Positions 15,226 to 23,347 of a stretch of 64,000 nt of DNA are shown here, piece after piece. Under the pieces are notes generated by a model. The model saw only the letters and a list, made by a program, of their open reading frames with translations, did no database searches and was not told the origin of the DNA. Each line of letters starts with the position of its first letter. The first letter of the stretch is position 1. Source of the stretch: Aggregicoccus sp. 17bor-14 (GTDB lineage: Bacteria; Myxococcota; Myxococcia; Myxococcales; Myxococcaceae). The DNA lies in the NCBI RefSeq assembly GCF_009659535.1, contig NZ_VJZZ01000010.1, positions 62,001 through 126,000 on the forward strand, in the 5' to 3' direction. The translations under genes were made by a program, and so were the position numbers.

Positions 15226-18200
15226 CTAGAAGGTCACCTTCGCGCCGAAGCGGACGGAGCGAGGCGCCTGGTAGGCCGTGGCGTTGCGGAAGTTCGGGTT
15301 CTTGTCCGCATCCGTGAAGCCCTGGTCCTGGAAGCACTGGTTCACGGCCTCGTCACCCTGCGGGTTGCCCGTGCACGGCGTCACTGCTTGCGTGGTGTAG
15401 GCCTGGTCGACCGTGGTCACGGTCTGGAAGTTGAACAGGTTGAACACGTCCACGCCGACGGTGATGAGGTTGTTCTCGCTCAGCTTGTAGTTCAGGCCGA
15501 GGCGACCATCGATGTCGTTGCGCCACGGGGTACGGCCCGCGGTGCCGCGCTCGGCGAGGAAGGCCTCCTGCTGGCCGTAGATGGGGTGCGCGCCCAGGTA
15601 GCTGATGGGCGTGCCCGAGCGGCCACGGTAGGTGGCGCCGAGGTTGAAGCTGACGGCATCCGTGAGGACGAACTCCTTCGCCGCGAACACCTTGATGCTG
15701 TGCGTACGGTCACCGGGCAGCTTGCCGGTGCGGTTCGCCAGCAGCGAGATGAGGTCGAAGTCGGAGTTGATGTTCGGGTCCAGCTGGCCGGTCTCCGGGC
15801 GGAAGAGGCCCGCGTAGTTACCCTCGAGCTTGCTCCAGGTGTAGCTGACCTGGGCGAGCCACAGGTCGGCGAAGGTCTTGTCGAAGAAGACCGTCACCGC
15901 GTCGTAGTCGCGCGTCGCCTTGGGGAAGTCCGAGGCCACGCCCGTGCCCGGGTTGCCGATGAAGTAGGTGTTCGCCTCGTCGCGGCTCATGTCCTCGATG
16001 ACCTGGTTCATGTAGCGGCGGGTGTAGCTCGCACCCAGGCGGCCGTTGTTGATGACCTCGTACTCGCCGCCGACCACGAACTCGTCCGAGCTCTGGGGCT
16101 TCAGGTCGGGGTCCACAGGGCTGCGGACACCGCCGGTGGGCTGCAGGAACTCGTTGGGATCGCTCGGGTCACTGCCGGACACCAGTCCCGCGGGGTCCAC
16201 CGAGAGGCAGCCCGCGGTGGCAGCCGAGATGTCCACCACGCCGTTCGCGGCGGTCATGTTGCAGTTGGAGCGCGCGTGCACGATGTTGGCCTGACGCTCA
16301 CCGGGGAACTGACGGTCGGCCAGGTCGAGGGGAACCTGCTCGTAGAAGCGCGCGTAGTTCGCGTAGATCTTGGAGCGGCCCTGCTGGGTGAAGTCGTACA
16401 GGACGCCGACGCGCGGGCTCCACTGGTTGCCCAGGCTGAGCGCGAGGATGTCATCGGCGCCGTACATCTTCTGCTGGTCGTAGCGAACGCCGGCGTTGAT
16501 GGTGAAGAGGTCGAGCACGCTCCAGCTGTCCTGCACGAAGCCACCGATGGTGTTGCTGCTGGTGGCCGCCGGCACGGAGGCCTGACGGGTGAACTGACCC
16601 GGGGCGGTGAGGTAGCCGTAGTTGCGGAACTCCTGGAAGCCGGTGGAGGGCGCCGTCGCGGTGCGGTCCAGGGTCTCGCGCAGCCAGGCGCCGCCCGAGT
16701 ACGCCTTGTTGCGGTCGTAGTTCAGGTACTCGTAGTCCACGCCGACCTTGAACACGTGACGGCCGGCCAGGTTCGCCAGGTAGGTGCCCACGCCCTTCGC
16801 CTGGTAGCGGTCGAGCTTGTCCTCGGTGATGAAGCCGGGGCCGCCCACCGAGTAGGTGGTGACCGGGCAGAGGTTGGCGCCGCCGGGACCCGTGCACGCC
16901 GCGACCACGGCGGGGTCGCTCGCGTACTCGAAGTCGGTGGCGCGGTAGGCGCCGGCGCCGGAGCGCGCGCGGAACTGCACGAGCGGGGTCGCCGCGATGC
17001 CCGAGGTGTCCGCCACGTGGGTGCCGTCCACCGGCAGGATGTTCGCATCCTGGTGGTGCCAGCCGGCCGTCACGTCCAGGAGGAACTTCTTGTCCGCGAA
17101 CGACGAGGCCGTCTTCAGCGCGAGGTCCATGGAGTTGGCGGTGTTGATGGTGGACAGGGCGTTGAACTGCCCGTTCACGAACACCGTCGGAGTGCCGTCC
17201 TGGTTGTCGAAGGGGAAGCTGGTGCTGCTGCCCGACTTGGAGGGCGAGCCGTACACGGACAGGCTGACGTTGTGATTCTGGTTGAGCAGGTAGGTCAGCT
17301 TGCCGATGTACTGGAAGCTCTTCTGGTCCGCGAAGCGGTTGCTCTCGGTGCCCGGGACGACCTCGGAGGCGAAGAGGCTGCGTGCCGTCAGGGCGCCCGA
17401 GGAGCCCGGGATGCGGAGCAGCCCGCCGAAGCAGTTGTTCGTGCCGTCCGGGTCCGAGCAGGGGACGCGCGCGTTCACGTTGCGCTCGTTGCTGTAGCGG
17501 GTGAACGAGGGGGCGAAGCCCGCGTAGAACCACAGCTTGTCCTTGAGGATGGGACCGCCGAGCTCGGCGCCGAAGTCACCGAGGTTGTGCAGGCTCGTGT
17601 TGACGGAGAAGGCGCTCGCCTGGGAGAGGACCGTCTTCGCGTTGCCCTCGAGCGCGCCCGGGGTGAAGTTCGCGAACACGGAGCCGTGGAACTCGTTGGA
17701 TCCGCTCTTCGTCACGGCGTTGAGCACGCCGCCGGTGGCCCGCCCGTACTCGGGCATGTAGCCACCAGTGATGACGTTCACGTCCTGGATGAACTCCACG
17801 CTCAGGGGCGTGCCGAGCACGCCGAAGCCGGGGTCGTTCACGGAGAGGCCGTCGATGACGAACGAGTTCTCGGGGGACGTGGTGCCGCTGATGCTCACGC
17901 CGTACTGGTCGGCATTCGCGCCGGGGGCGATGTCCGCGAGAGACTCGAAGGAGCGCGCAGCGCCGCCCTTGCCGGTGGGACGCACCACGGCGATGTTGCG
18001 CACGAAGTCCGCGCCCACGTTGACGCCGGTGGAGGTGGAGCCCACGTCGATGGTGGGCGCCGTGCCCTGCACGACGATGTTCTCGGTGATGCCGGTGGGC
18101 AGCAGCTCCACGTTCACGCGGATGGTGCGGTCCACGCGCAGCTGGACGCCCGCGCGGCTGTAGGGCTGGAACTGCTCCTTCTCGAAGCGCAGCGTGTAAT

Positions 18201-18435
18201 TGCCGGTGGGCAGCTGCGGGATGCGGTACTGGCCGGTGGCGTCCGTCACCACCACCTGCTCACCTTGGAGGTTGGGCGAGGTCGCGGTCACCACGACATC
18301 GGGGACGGGTTGTTTGTTGGAAGCGTCGCTCACCGTACCGGTGATGACGCCGCTCTGAGCAAAGGCGGCGGTGCCATACAAGAGGCCCGCGACCAGGAAC
18401 GCTCCGGTTGCCCGGAGTACACGAGGCCATTGCAT
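15226..18435 (-). CDS. TonB-dependent outer membrane receptor with carboxypeptidase-regulatory-like domain (Oar-like)
   Basis: A 1069-residue outer membrane protein. Signal peptide residues 1-26 end at TAAFA. About 30-110 is a CarboxypepD-regulatory-like beta-sandwich (GVITGTVSDASNKQPVPDVV; TGQYRIPQLPTGNYTLRF). A plug domain with SFVIDGLSVNDPGFG and GGYMPEYGRATGGVLNAVTK follows, then a long beta-barrel ending in aromatic AKVTF, the outer-membrane sorting end. This architecture and length match Oar, the Myxococcus protein needed for development, and other TonB receptors for macromolecular ligands. The start at 18435 has AAGGAG 8 nt upstream. The leader forms a remarkable pseudoknot-like structure touching that site. 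A palindromic terminator follows the stop. No TonB/ExbBD genes are near; the ligand is unknown. Confidence 0.92.
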   Translation of the reverse strand: MQWPRVLRATGAFLVAGLLYGTAAFAQSGVITGTVSDASNKQPVPDVVVTATSPNLQGEQVVVTDATGQYRIPQLPTGNYTLRFEKEQFQPYSRAGVQLRVDRTIRVNVELLPTGITENIVVQGTAPTIDVGSTSTGVNVGADFVRNIAVVRPTGKGGAARSFESLADIAPGANADQYGVSISGTTSPENSFVIDGLSVNDPGFGVLGTPLSVEFIQDVNVITGGYMPEYGRATGGVLNAVTKSGSNEFHGSVFANFTPGALEGNAKTVLSQASAFSVNTSLHNLGDFGAELGGPILKDKLWFYAGFAPSFTRYSNERNVNARVPCSDPDGTNNCFGGLLRIPGSSGALTARSLFASEVVPGTESNRFADQKSFQYIGKLTYLLNQNHNVSLSVYGSPSKSGSSTSFPFDNQDGTPTVFVNGQFNALSTINTANSMDLALKTASSFADKKFLLDVTAGWHHQDANILPVDGTHVADTSGIAATPLVQFRARSGAGAYRATDFEYASDPAVVAACTGPGGANLCPVTTYSVGGPGFITEDKLDRYQAKGVGTYLANLAGRHVFKVGVDYEYLNYDRNKAYSGGAWLRETLDRTATAPSTGFQEFRNYGYLTAPGQFTRQASVPAATSSNTIGGFVQDSWSVLDLFTINAGVRYDQQKMYGADDILALSLGNQWSPRVGVLYDFTQQGRSKIYANYARFYEQVPLDLADRQFPGERQANIVHARSNCNMTAANGVVDISAATAGCLSVDPAGLVSGSDPSDPNEFLQPTGGVRSPVDPDLKPQSSDEFVVGGEYEVINNGRLGASYTRRYMNQVIEDMSRDEANTYFIGNPGTGVASDFPKATRDYDAVTVFFDKTFADLWLAQVSYTWSKLEGNYAGLFRPETGQLDPNINSDFDLISLLANRTGKLPGDRTHSIKVFAAKEFVLTDAVSFNLGATYRGRSGTPISYLGAHPIYGQQEAFLAERGTAGRTPWRNDIDGRLGLNYKLSENNLITVGVDVFNLFNFQTVTTVDQAYTTQAVTPCTGNPQGDEAVNQCFQDQGFTDADKNPNFRNATAYQAPRSVRFGAKVTF

Positions 18436-18447
18436 CGTTTCACTCCT

Positions 18448-18519
18448 TCCAGGTGCACGCCTGCTGCGTGGACTGCAGGATGGTCTCTGCGCGGACCGCA
18501 CCTGGACGGCGCGCAGAGA
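18448..18519 (-). promoter_or_regulatory. Structured mRNA leader (candidate pseudoknot) of the TonB receptor gene
   Basis: Reading the minus strand 5' to 3', UCUCUGCGCG (18519-18510) pairs perfectly with CGCGCAGAGA (18493-18484), enclosing a 16-nt loop. The loop holds UCCAGGUGC (18506-18498), exactly complementary to GCACCUGGA (18456-18448), whose last base begins the ribosome site AAGGAG (18448-18443). A small hairpin CCUGC/GCAGG can form between them. Loop-to-leader pairing would form an H-type pseudoknot abutting the ribosome site and could switch translation. I recognise no known riboswitch core. Confidence 0.5.
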
Positions 18520-18676
18520 AGGACGGAAGACCCGTGCTCCACGGGGGAAGATGGCACCGGGGGCGTTTTCAAAGCGTGACGGCTCGCCCCACTCTGCAAA
18601 GCCCCCAAAGGCCCGTTTTCACTCTCAAAATGCAACGGTGCGCGGGGCCGCGCGAGTTGCCCTGGAGGACGAGGAC

Positions 18677-19567
18677 ATGGCGGCAGAGACGCTTGTGGCG
18701 ATCATCGGCGGTACGGGGCTGGGCGAGGCGCTGGGCGCCCTGGGGCCGGGCGAGGTGCGCGAGCTGGACACGCCCTTCGGGCGGCCCTCCGGCCCCATCA
18801 CGCTCACGGAGGTGGACGGCGTGCGGGTGGCGCTGCTCTCGCGCCACGGCGAGGGCCACCTGCTCAACCCCACGCAGGTGCCCTACAGCGCGAACCTCTT
18901 CGCGCTCAAGGCGCTGGGGGTGACGCACGTGCTGGCGAGCGGCGCGGTGGGCTCGCTGCGCGAGGAGATCGCCCCGCGCGACCTGGTGGTGCCGGACCAG
19001 CTCATCGATCGCACCACGCGGCGCGCGGGCACCTTCTTCGAGGAGCTCAGCGTGCACGTGGAGCTCTCGCAGCCCTTCTGCCCCGCGCTGCGGCGCGCGC
19101 TGCTGGAGGCGGGCGCCGCGGGCGGCGGCGCGCGGGTGCACGCGCAGGGCACCTACGTGTGCATGGAGGGCCCGGCGCTGAGCACCCGCGCCGAGAGCCT
19201 CATGCACCGCGCGTGGGGCGCGGACCTGGTGGGGATGACGGCGATGCCGGAGGCGAAGCTCGCGCGTGAGGCGGAGCTGCACTACGCGCTGGTGGCGCTG
19301 CCCACCGACTACGACTGCTGGCAGCTGCCTCCGCCCGGCGCGAGCGCGCAGAGCATCGTCGAGGGCGTGGTGAAGAACCTGCGCGCGGTGACCGCGAGCG
19401 GGCTCGCGCTCATCCGGCGCGCCCTGCCGCGCGTGGCGGCGCTGCCCGCCGGCTGCGGCTGCGACTCGGCGCTCGCGCTGGGCATCTGGTCCGACCGCGC
19501 CCGCACCCCGCCCGAGGTGCGCCGCCGCCTCGCCCCGCTGCTGGGCAAGTACCTGCCGGCAACCTGA
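18677..19567 (+). CDS. mtnP: S-methyl-5'-thioadenosine phosphorylase
   Basis: A 296-residue PNP/MTAP-family enzyme that phosphorolyses methylthioadenosine, the by-product of polyamine and acyl-homoserine-lactone synthesis, into adenine and methylthioribose-1-phosphate. It shows the phosphate loop IIGGTGLGEALG, SRHGEGHLLNP, the base and ribose pocket YVCMEGPALSTRAES and GMTAMPEAKLARE, and TDYDCW, which marks methylthioadenosine rather than guanosine/inosine preference. The C-terminal 40 residues are a slightly long tail. The start at 18677 has GGAGGACGAGGAC upstream; the frame is open before it but reads into the receptor promoter. It is divergent from the TonB receptor, with an AT-richer 100-bp promoter zone (two TTTTCA-type tracts). 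No other salvage genes adjoin it. Confidence 0.92.
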   Translation: MAAETLVAIIGGTGLGEALGALGPGEVRELDTPFGRPSGPITLTEVDGVRVALLSRHGEGHLLNPTQVPYSANLFALKALGVTHVLASGAVGSLREEIAPRDLVVPDQLIDRTTRRAGTFFEELSVHVELSQPFCPALRRALLEAGAAGGGARVHAQGTYVCMEGPALSTRAESLMHRAWGADLVGMTAMPEAKLAREAELHYALVALPTDYDCWQLPPPGASAQSIVEGVVKNLRAVTASGLALIRRALPRVAALPAGCGCDSALALGIWSDRARTPPEVRRRLAPLLGKYLPAT

Positions 19568-19721
19568 GGGAGTTCTTCCCCATACCAGGCAGGCGGGCAG
19601 GGGAGGGCCGGCGGGTTCCCCACCGGGGAGTGGGGACAGGCGCCCGGGGATGGTATGAGGGGGCCGGCAGCGTTCGTCCCGGGCTGCTTCCCTTCCCCCC
19701 ACCTGACCGAGGTCCAGTCCC

Positions 19722-20729
19722 ATGGCGCAGCTCGCCTTCGCCCGCTCCACCGAGAAAGAGCCGCACCTCGCGCGCGCTCGCGCCATCCTGGTGGCCCACC
19801 CCGAGCTGAAGGCGCTGTGCGGTCACACGCCCATCACCGCGCTCTTCGTCGCGGCGCTGGTGGGAATCATGGTGGGCATGGCGGCGCTGCTGCGCGCGCA
19901 GCCCTGGTGGGTCATCCTCGCCGCCTCCTGGCTGGTGGGCGCGGTGGTGAACCACGGCCTGTGGGTGCTCATCCACGAGTGCACCCACAACCTGGTCTTC
20001 AAGAGCCCGCGGATGAACGCGCTGCTGCAGATGTTCGCGAACCTGCCGATCCTCTTCCCGGCGGCCATCTCGTTCCGCAAGTACCACCTGCTGCACCACC
20101 GCTTCCAGGGTGACCCCGAGCTGGACGCGGACCTGGCGAGCCCGCTCGAGGCGAAGCTCATCGGCAACTCCACCTTCGGCAAGGCCTTCTGGATGCTCTT
20201 CTTCTGGGCGTTCCAGGCCAGCCGCGTGGGCCGGCTCAAGCGCATCCCCTTCTTCGACCGCTGGTACGTGGCGAACCTCCTCATCCAGGTCGCCTTCATC
20301 GGCGGCGTGGTGTTCTGGCTGGGCTGGGGCGCGCTCGCGTTCCTCTTCCTCTCCAGCATCTTCTCCATCGGGCTGCACCCGGTGGGCGCGCGCTGGATCC
20401 AGGAGCACTACCTGGTCAAGCCGGACCAGGAGACCTACTCGTACTACGGCCCGTTCAACGTGGTGGCCTTCAACGTGGGCTACCACAACGAGCACCACGA
20501 CGTGATGCGCGTGCCGTGGACGCGCCTGCCGCAGGTGCGCAGCATCGCGCCCGAGTTCTACGAGTCGCTGCACTCGCACTCGAGCTGGACGAAGCTGTGG
20601 CTGCAGTTCCTCTTCGACCCGAAGCTCTCGCTCTACAGCCGCATGACGCGCGGCGGGAACACCGCAGCGAAGCTGGACGCGCCCCCCGAGCACACCGAGG
20701 GGCTGCTCGCCACCGGCGCGGGGAAGTAG
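19722..20729 (+). CDS. Membrane fatty-acid/sphingolipid desaturase, dihydroceramide delta-4 desaturase (DEGS)-like
   Basis: A 335-residue integral membrane di-iron desaturase. The three histidine boxes are HECTH (85-89), HLLHH (122-126) and HNEHH (255-259). The stretch ETYSYYGPFNVVAFNVGYHN before the last box, GLHPVGARWIQEHY upstream of it, and the N-terminal AHPELKAL correspond closely to human and plant DEGS/DES1 dihydroceramide desaturases, which are nearly the same length (about 323). These enzymes insert the delta-4 double bond in the sphingoid base. Bacterial acyl-lipid desaturases of the DesA type normally lack the ETYSYYGP block. The start has GAGGT 9 nt upstream. It follows mtnP by 154 bp in the same direction. 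The substrate is inferred only; a ceramide or a fatty acyl chain are both possible. Confidence 0.85.
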   Translation: MAQLAFARSTEKEPHLARARAILVAHPELKALCGHTPITALFVAALVGIMVGMAALLRAQPWWVILAASWLVGAVVNHGLWVLIHECTHNLVFKSPRMNALLQMFANLPILFPAAISFRKYHLLHHRFQGDPELDADLASPLEAKLIGNSTFGKAFWMLFFWAFQASRVGRLKRIPFFDRWYVANLLIQVAFIGGVVFWLGWGALAFLFLSSIFSIGLHPVGARWIQEHYLVKPDQETYSYYGPFNVVAFNVGYHNEHHDVMRVPWTRLPQVRSIAPEFYESLHSHSSWTKLWLQFLFDPKLSLYSRMTRGGNTAAKLDAPPEHTEGLLATGAGK

Positions 20730-20737
20730 CGCGCGCC

Positions 20738-20968
20738 GTGGCGCCGCTCGCGCTCGAGGACCGGGCAGGGCTGGCGGCAGAGGCGCGCGCCGCGCTGCAG
20801 GCGCAGCTCGCGCCGCTGCGCACGCTGGAGCAGGTGGCGCGCTGGGCGTTCGCGCAGCGCCCCGCGCTGGACATCGCCGAGGTGCTCGTCCAGGACGAGT
20901 TCACGCACGACGTGGTGGTTCCGCTCACGCAGCCCGAGGGCCACTGCCTCGTCTTCGACGTCACCTGA
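20738..20968 (+). CDS. Small conserved-looking protein
   Basis: A 76-residue protein with a GTG start 8 bp after the desaturase stop, so probably co-transcribed. It has an amphipathic alanine-rich N-terminal helix, then LEQVARWAFAQRPALDIAEV and a C-terminal VQDEFTHDVVVPLTQ-HCLVFDVT segment that looks like a compact beta-sheet. Third-position GC is high throughout, which supports coding. No signal or membrane helix is present. I do not recognise a named family; the DEFTHDVVVP block has the look of a conserved motif. There is no good Shine-Dalgarno, consistent with translational coupling to the preceding gene. Confidence 0.55.
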   Translation: MAPLALEDRAGLAAEARAALQAQLAPLRTLEQVARWAFAQRPALDIAEVLVQDEFTHDVVVPLTQPEGHCLVFDVT

Positions 20969-20977
20969 CTCGGGCAC

Positions 20978-21130
20978 GTGACGGCGGTCGCCGTCTGGAG
21001 GACGCGCCCCGATGCCCCCGCGCTGCTCGAGGCGCGGCTTGCGCGCGGGTGGCGCCCCACGCCCTCGGCGCTGCAGGACGGTGAGCAGGTGCTGGGCTAC
21101 GCCGCCTGCGCCGTGCTCTCGCGCCGCTAA
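20978..21130 (+). CDS. Possible 50-residue protein
   Basis: A GTG start 9 bp after the previous stop opens a 50-codon frame rich in Arg, Ala and Leu with Trp residues (AVWRTRPDAPALLEARLARG; DGEQVLGYAACAVLSRR) ending in TAA. The close spacing and the strong third-position GC suggest a third gene in the desaturase transcript. It is too short to be sure; it may be non-coding spacer. No motif is recognised. Confidence 0.35.
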   Translation: MTAVAVWRTRPDAPALLEARLARGWRPTPSALQDGEQVLGYAACAVLSRR

Positions 21131-21234
21131 CAAAGTGGCAGTGCTGTGAGCGGGCGCTCGCCCGGCCGCCTGCTGCTCCGGCAGGATGCGCGCCTACCTT
21201 TGCTCTTGGCAGACGGGAGGAGCGAGCGCGAGCG

Positions 21235-22278
21235 ATGACGTGGTGGCCCCCCAGGCTCAAGCACCTGACGTGGCGCGAGTTCGCGCGCCGCTTCTACAAG
21301 GAGATGGAGGAGGACACCGTCACCGACTGCGCCGCGCAGCTCGCGTACTACTTCCTCTTCTCGCTCTTCCCCTTCCTCTTCTTCCTCGTCACGCTCGTGG
21401 CCTACCTGCCCCTGGGGCCGGGCGCCGTGGACATGATGATGGACCGCGTCGCGCACCTCATGCCGGGCGACGCGCTCTCGCTCCTGCGCGAGCACCTGCA
21501 GTCGCTGGTGAGCGAGACGCGCCCCAAGCTGCTCACCCTGGGCGTGCTGGTGACGCTGTGGAGCGCGAGCCGCGGGGTGGACGCCCTGCGCAAGAGCCTC
21601 AACCTCGCCTACGACGTGCCCGAGTCGCGCCCGTGGTGGAAGACGCAGGCGCTCAGCATGCTGATGACGCTGGCCGGCACGCTGCTCATCCCCATCGCCG
21701 TGGCGGCCTTCGTGCTGGGCGGGCGGCTGGGGGAGTGGCTCGCGGACAAGCTGCAGATCATCGACGAGTTCGTGATCTTCTGGAACCTGATGCGCTGGCC
21801 CTTCACGGCCCTGCTCATCATGTTCGCGCTCGCGCTCGCGTACTACCTGCTGCCGGACGTGAAGCAGCGCTTCAAGTACATCACCCCGGGCTCGATCTTC
21901 GGCACGCTGGGGTGGCTGCTCTCCACCTGGGCCTTCACCCAGTACGTGGAGCACTTCGGCAAGTACAACGTCACCTACGGCTCCATCGGCGGCGTGGTGG
22001 TGCTCTTGCTGTGGCTCTACATCACCGGGCTCATCTTCATCCTCGGCGGCGAGCTCAACGCCGTGCTCGAGCACGCGAGCACGCGCGGGAAGATGAAGGG
22101 GGCGCGGCGCGAGGGGGAGCTGCCCCCGCTCGAGCCGCCGCTCAAGACGCCCGGCGCCGCGAAGAGCGCCGAGAGCGCGCGCAAGACGCGCCTCGCGTTC
22201 TGGCGCTGGCGCCGGCGCGTGGCGCAGGGCCAGCCGCCCGAGCCGGTGGAGCCCGGGCCGCGCGGCCCCTTGCCCTGA
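21235..22278 (+). CDS. YihY/BrkB-family inner membrane protein
   Basis: A 347-residue polytopic membrane protein of the UPF0761/virulence-factor BrkB family, with about six to seven hydrophobic helices. Characteristic features are the early CAAQLAYYFLFSLFPFLFFL helix, LWSASRGVDALRKSLNLAYD in the middle and the late GSIGGVVVLLLWLYITGLIF helix followed by GGELNAVLEH. The last 80 residues are a hydrophilic, Pro/Arg-rich cytoplasmic tail not typical of the core family. The GGGAGGAGCGAGC stretch before 21235 supplies the ribosome site. The biochemical function of the family is unknown despite older annotation as ribonuclease BN. The gene ends 7 bp from the convergent M48 protease gene. Confidence 0.9.
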   Translation: MTWWPPRLKHLTWREFARRFYKEMEEDTVTDCAAQLAYYFLFSLFPFLFFLVTLVAYLPLGPGAVDMMMDRVAHLMPGDALSLLREHLQSLVSETRPKLLTLGVLVTLWSASRGVDALRKSLNLAYDVPESRPWWKTQALSMLMTLAGTLLIPIAVAAFVLGGRLGEWLADKLQIIDEFVIFWNLMRWPFTALLIMFALALAYYLLPDVKQRFKYITPGSIFGTLGWLLSTWAFTQYVEHFGKYNVTYGSIGGVVVLLLWLYITGLIFILGGELNAVLEHASTRGKMKGARREGELPPLEPPLKTPGAAKSAESARKTRLAFWRWRRRVAQGQPPEPVEPGPRGPLP

Positions 22279-22285
22279 AGCGCTG

Positions 22286-23110
22286 CTACTTGCCGCCCAG
22301 CTTGCGCTTGATCGGCGCGAGCCGGTCCGCGCCCACGTCCGTGCCCGAGAGGTTGTGCTGGGCGATGAAGGCGTTGATCAGCTCCACGCGCTGCGCGCTG
22401 GAGGGGTGCGTGGAGAGGAACTGCAGCACGCCGGGGTTGCCCTCCTGGGCCTCGAGCTTCTGGAAGAAGGTGACCAGGCCGCGCGGGTCGTAGCCCGCGG
22501 CGCTGCTGTAGGTGGCGCCGTACTCGTCCGCCTCCTTCTCCATGTCGCGGCCGAACTTGAGCATCCCCACGTTGCCGGCGAGGCCCGCGGCCATCTGCGC
22601 GATGGCGTTGGGGTTCTGGCCCAGGGCCATGCCGGTCACCGCCTGCAGGCCGTACGCGTCCACCATCTGGCGCGCGGAGTGGCGGGCCACCACGTGGCCG
22701 GCCTCGTGGCCCATCACGCCCGCGAGCTCCGCCTCGTTGTCCGCCGCGAGCAGCAGGCCCGTGTACACGTAGAGGAAGCCGCCGGGGGTGGCGAAGGCGT
22801 TGACCGTCTTGGGGTCGTCGATGACGTGGACCTGCCACTTCACCTCGGGGCGGTCCTTGCTCGCGAACTGGAGGATCCGCTGCGAGACCCCGTTCACGTA
22901 GTTCACCACCTCGGGGTCGGTGACGTACTTGATCTTCTCCTTCGTCTCGAGCTCGCTCTTCACCTGCTGGCCGAGCTGCAGCTCCTGCTCGGGGGTGATG
23001 AGCGCCTTGGCCGCGGCCGTCTCCGCGCCGCGGCGCTGCGCCATCGTGCAGGCGGGCAGGGCCCCGGCGGCGAGGGAGAGGGCGAGCAGCGCTGCGAGGT
23101 TGCGTCTCAT
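22286..23110 (-). CDS. M48-family zinc metalloprotease lipoprotein
   Basis: A 274-residue lipoprotein (signal MRRNLAALLALSLAAGALPA, Cys21) with a periplasmic Ste24/HtpX-like peptidase domain. The zinc motif HEAGH is at 135-139 (GVMGHEAGHVVARHSARQM) and the third ligand glutamate lies in MEKEADEYGATYS. The segment AFATPGGFLYVYTGLLLAADNEAELAGV before the motif is the family's substrate strand. It resembles BepA/LoiP-type proteases that police outer membrane protein and lipopolysaccharide assembly. The start was moved to the ATG at 23110 because it opens the lipoprotein signal; 28 upstream codons are unlike protein. It is probably monocistronic and in the same direction as the SOD gene, whose terminator lies in the 237-bp gap. 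Confidence 0.92.
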   Translation of the reverse strand: MRRNLAALLALSLAAGALPACTMAQRRGAETAAAKALITPEQELQLGQQVKSELETKEKIKYVTDPEVVNYVNGVSQRILQFASKDRPEVKWQVHVIDDPKTVNAFATPGGFLYVYTGLLLAADNEAELAGVMGHEAGHVVARHSARQMVDAYGLQAVTGMALGQNPNAIAQMAAGLAGNVGMLKFGRDMEKEADEYGATYSSAAGYDPRGLVTFFQKLEAQEGNPGVLQFLSTHPSSAQRVELINAFIAQHNLSGTDVGADRLAPIKRKLGGK

Positions 23111-23280
23111 GGCGGGTGTGCCTTTCTGGAACGGGAACGGGACCTGACGTGGGGCGGGCATGCCTAGCGGGCGTACCGGGGCCCCGGCAAGCACTGGACG
23201 CGAGCCCCCTCCGCCCCATTCACCGGGTGGACGCTCGTGGCAGGCCGGGCGGGGGCCGGGCGGGCAGGGGAGGGGCCCGC

Positions 23281-23322
23281 GAAAAAGAGCGCGGCGGGCA
23301 GGCCCGGAGGCCCACCCGCCGC
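23281..23322 (-). terminator. Rho-independent terminator of the SOD gene
   Basis: On the minus strand GCGGCGGG (23322-23315) pairs with CCCGCCGC (23298-23291) around a G/C-rich 16-nt inner region, followed by GCTCTTTTTC. It lies 26 bp after the SOD stop. The stem plus five-T run is the clearest intrinsic terminator in the window. Confidence 0.8.
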
Positions 23323-23347
23323 GGGGGAAGCAGCTGCGGTGCGCGCG

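Noticed and set aside
18448-18519. Reading the TonB leader as a cobalamin, TPP or FMN riboswitch because TonB receptors often carry one.
   Set aside because: The stems and loops do not contain the conserved cores of these classes; it is described instead as an unassigned structured leader.
13978-18579. An uninterrupted plus-strand frame of about 1530 codons running across the SARP and TonB receptor genes.
   Set aside because: It is antisense to the well-supported receptor and out of frame with SARP, its translation is Arg/Val/Gly-rich low-complexity, and it has no motif. It is an artefact of the GC-rich codon pattern.
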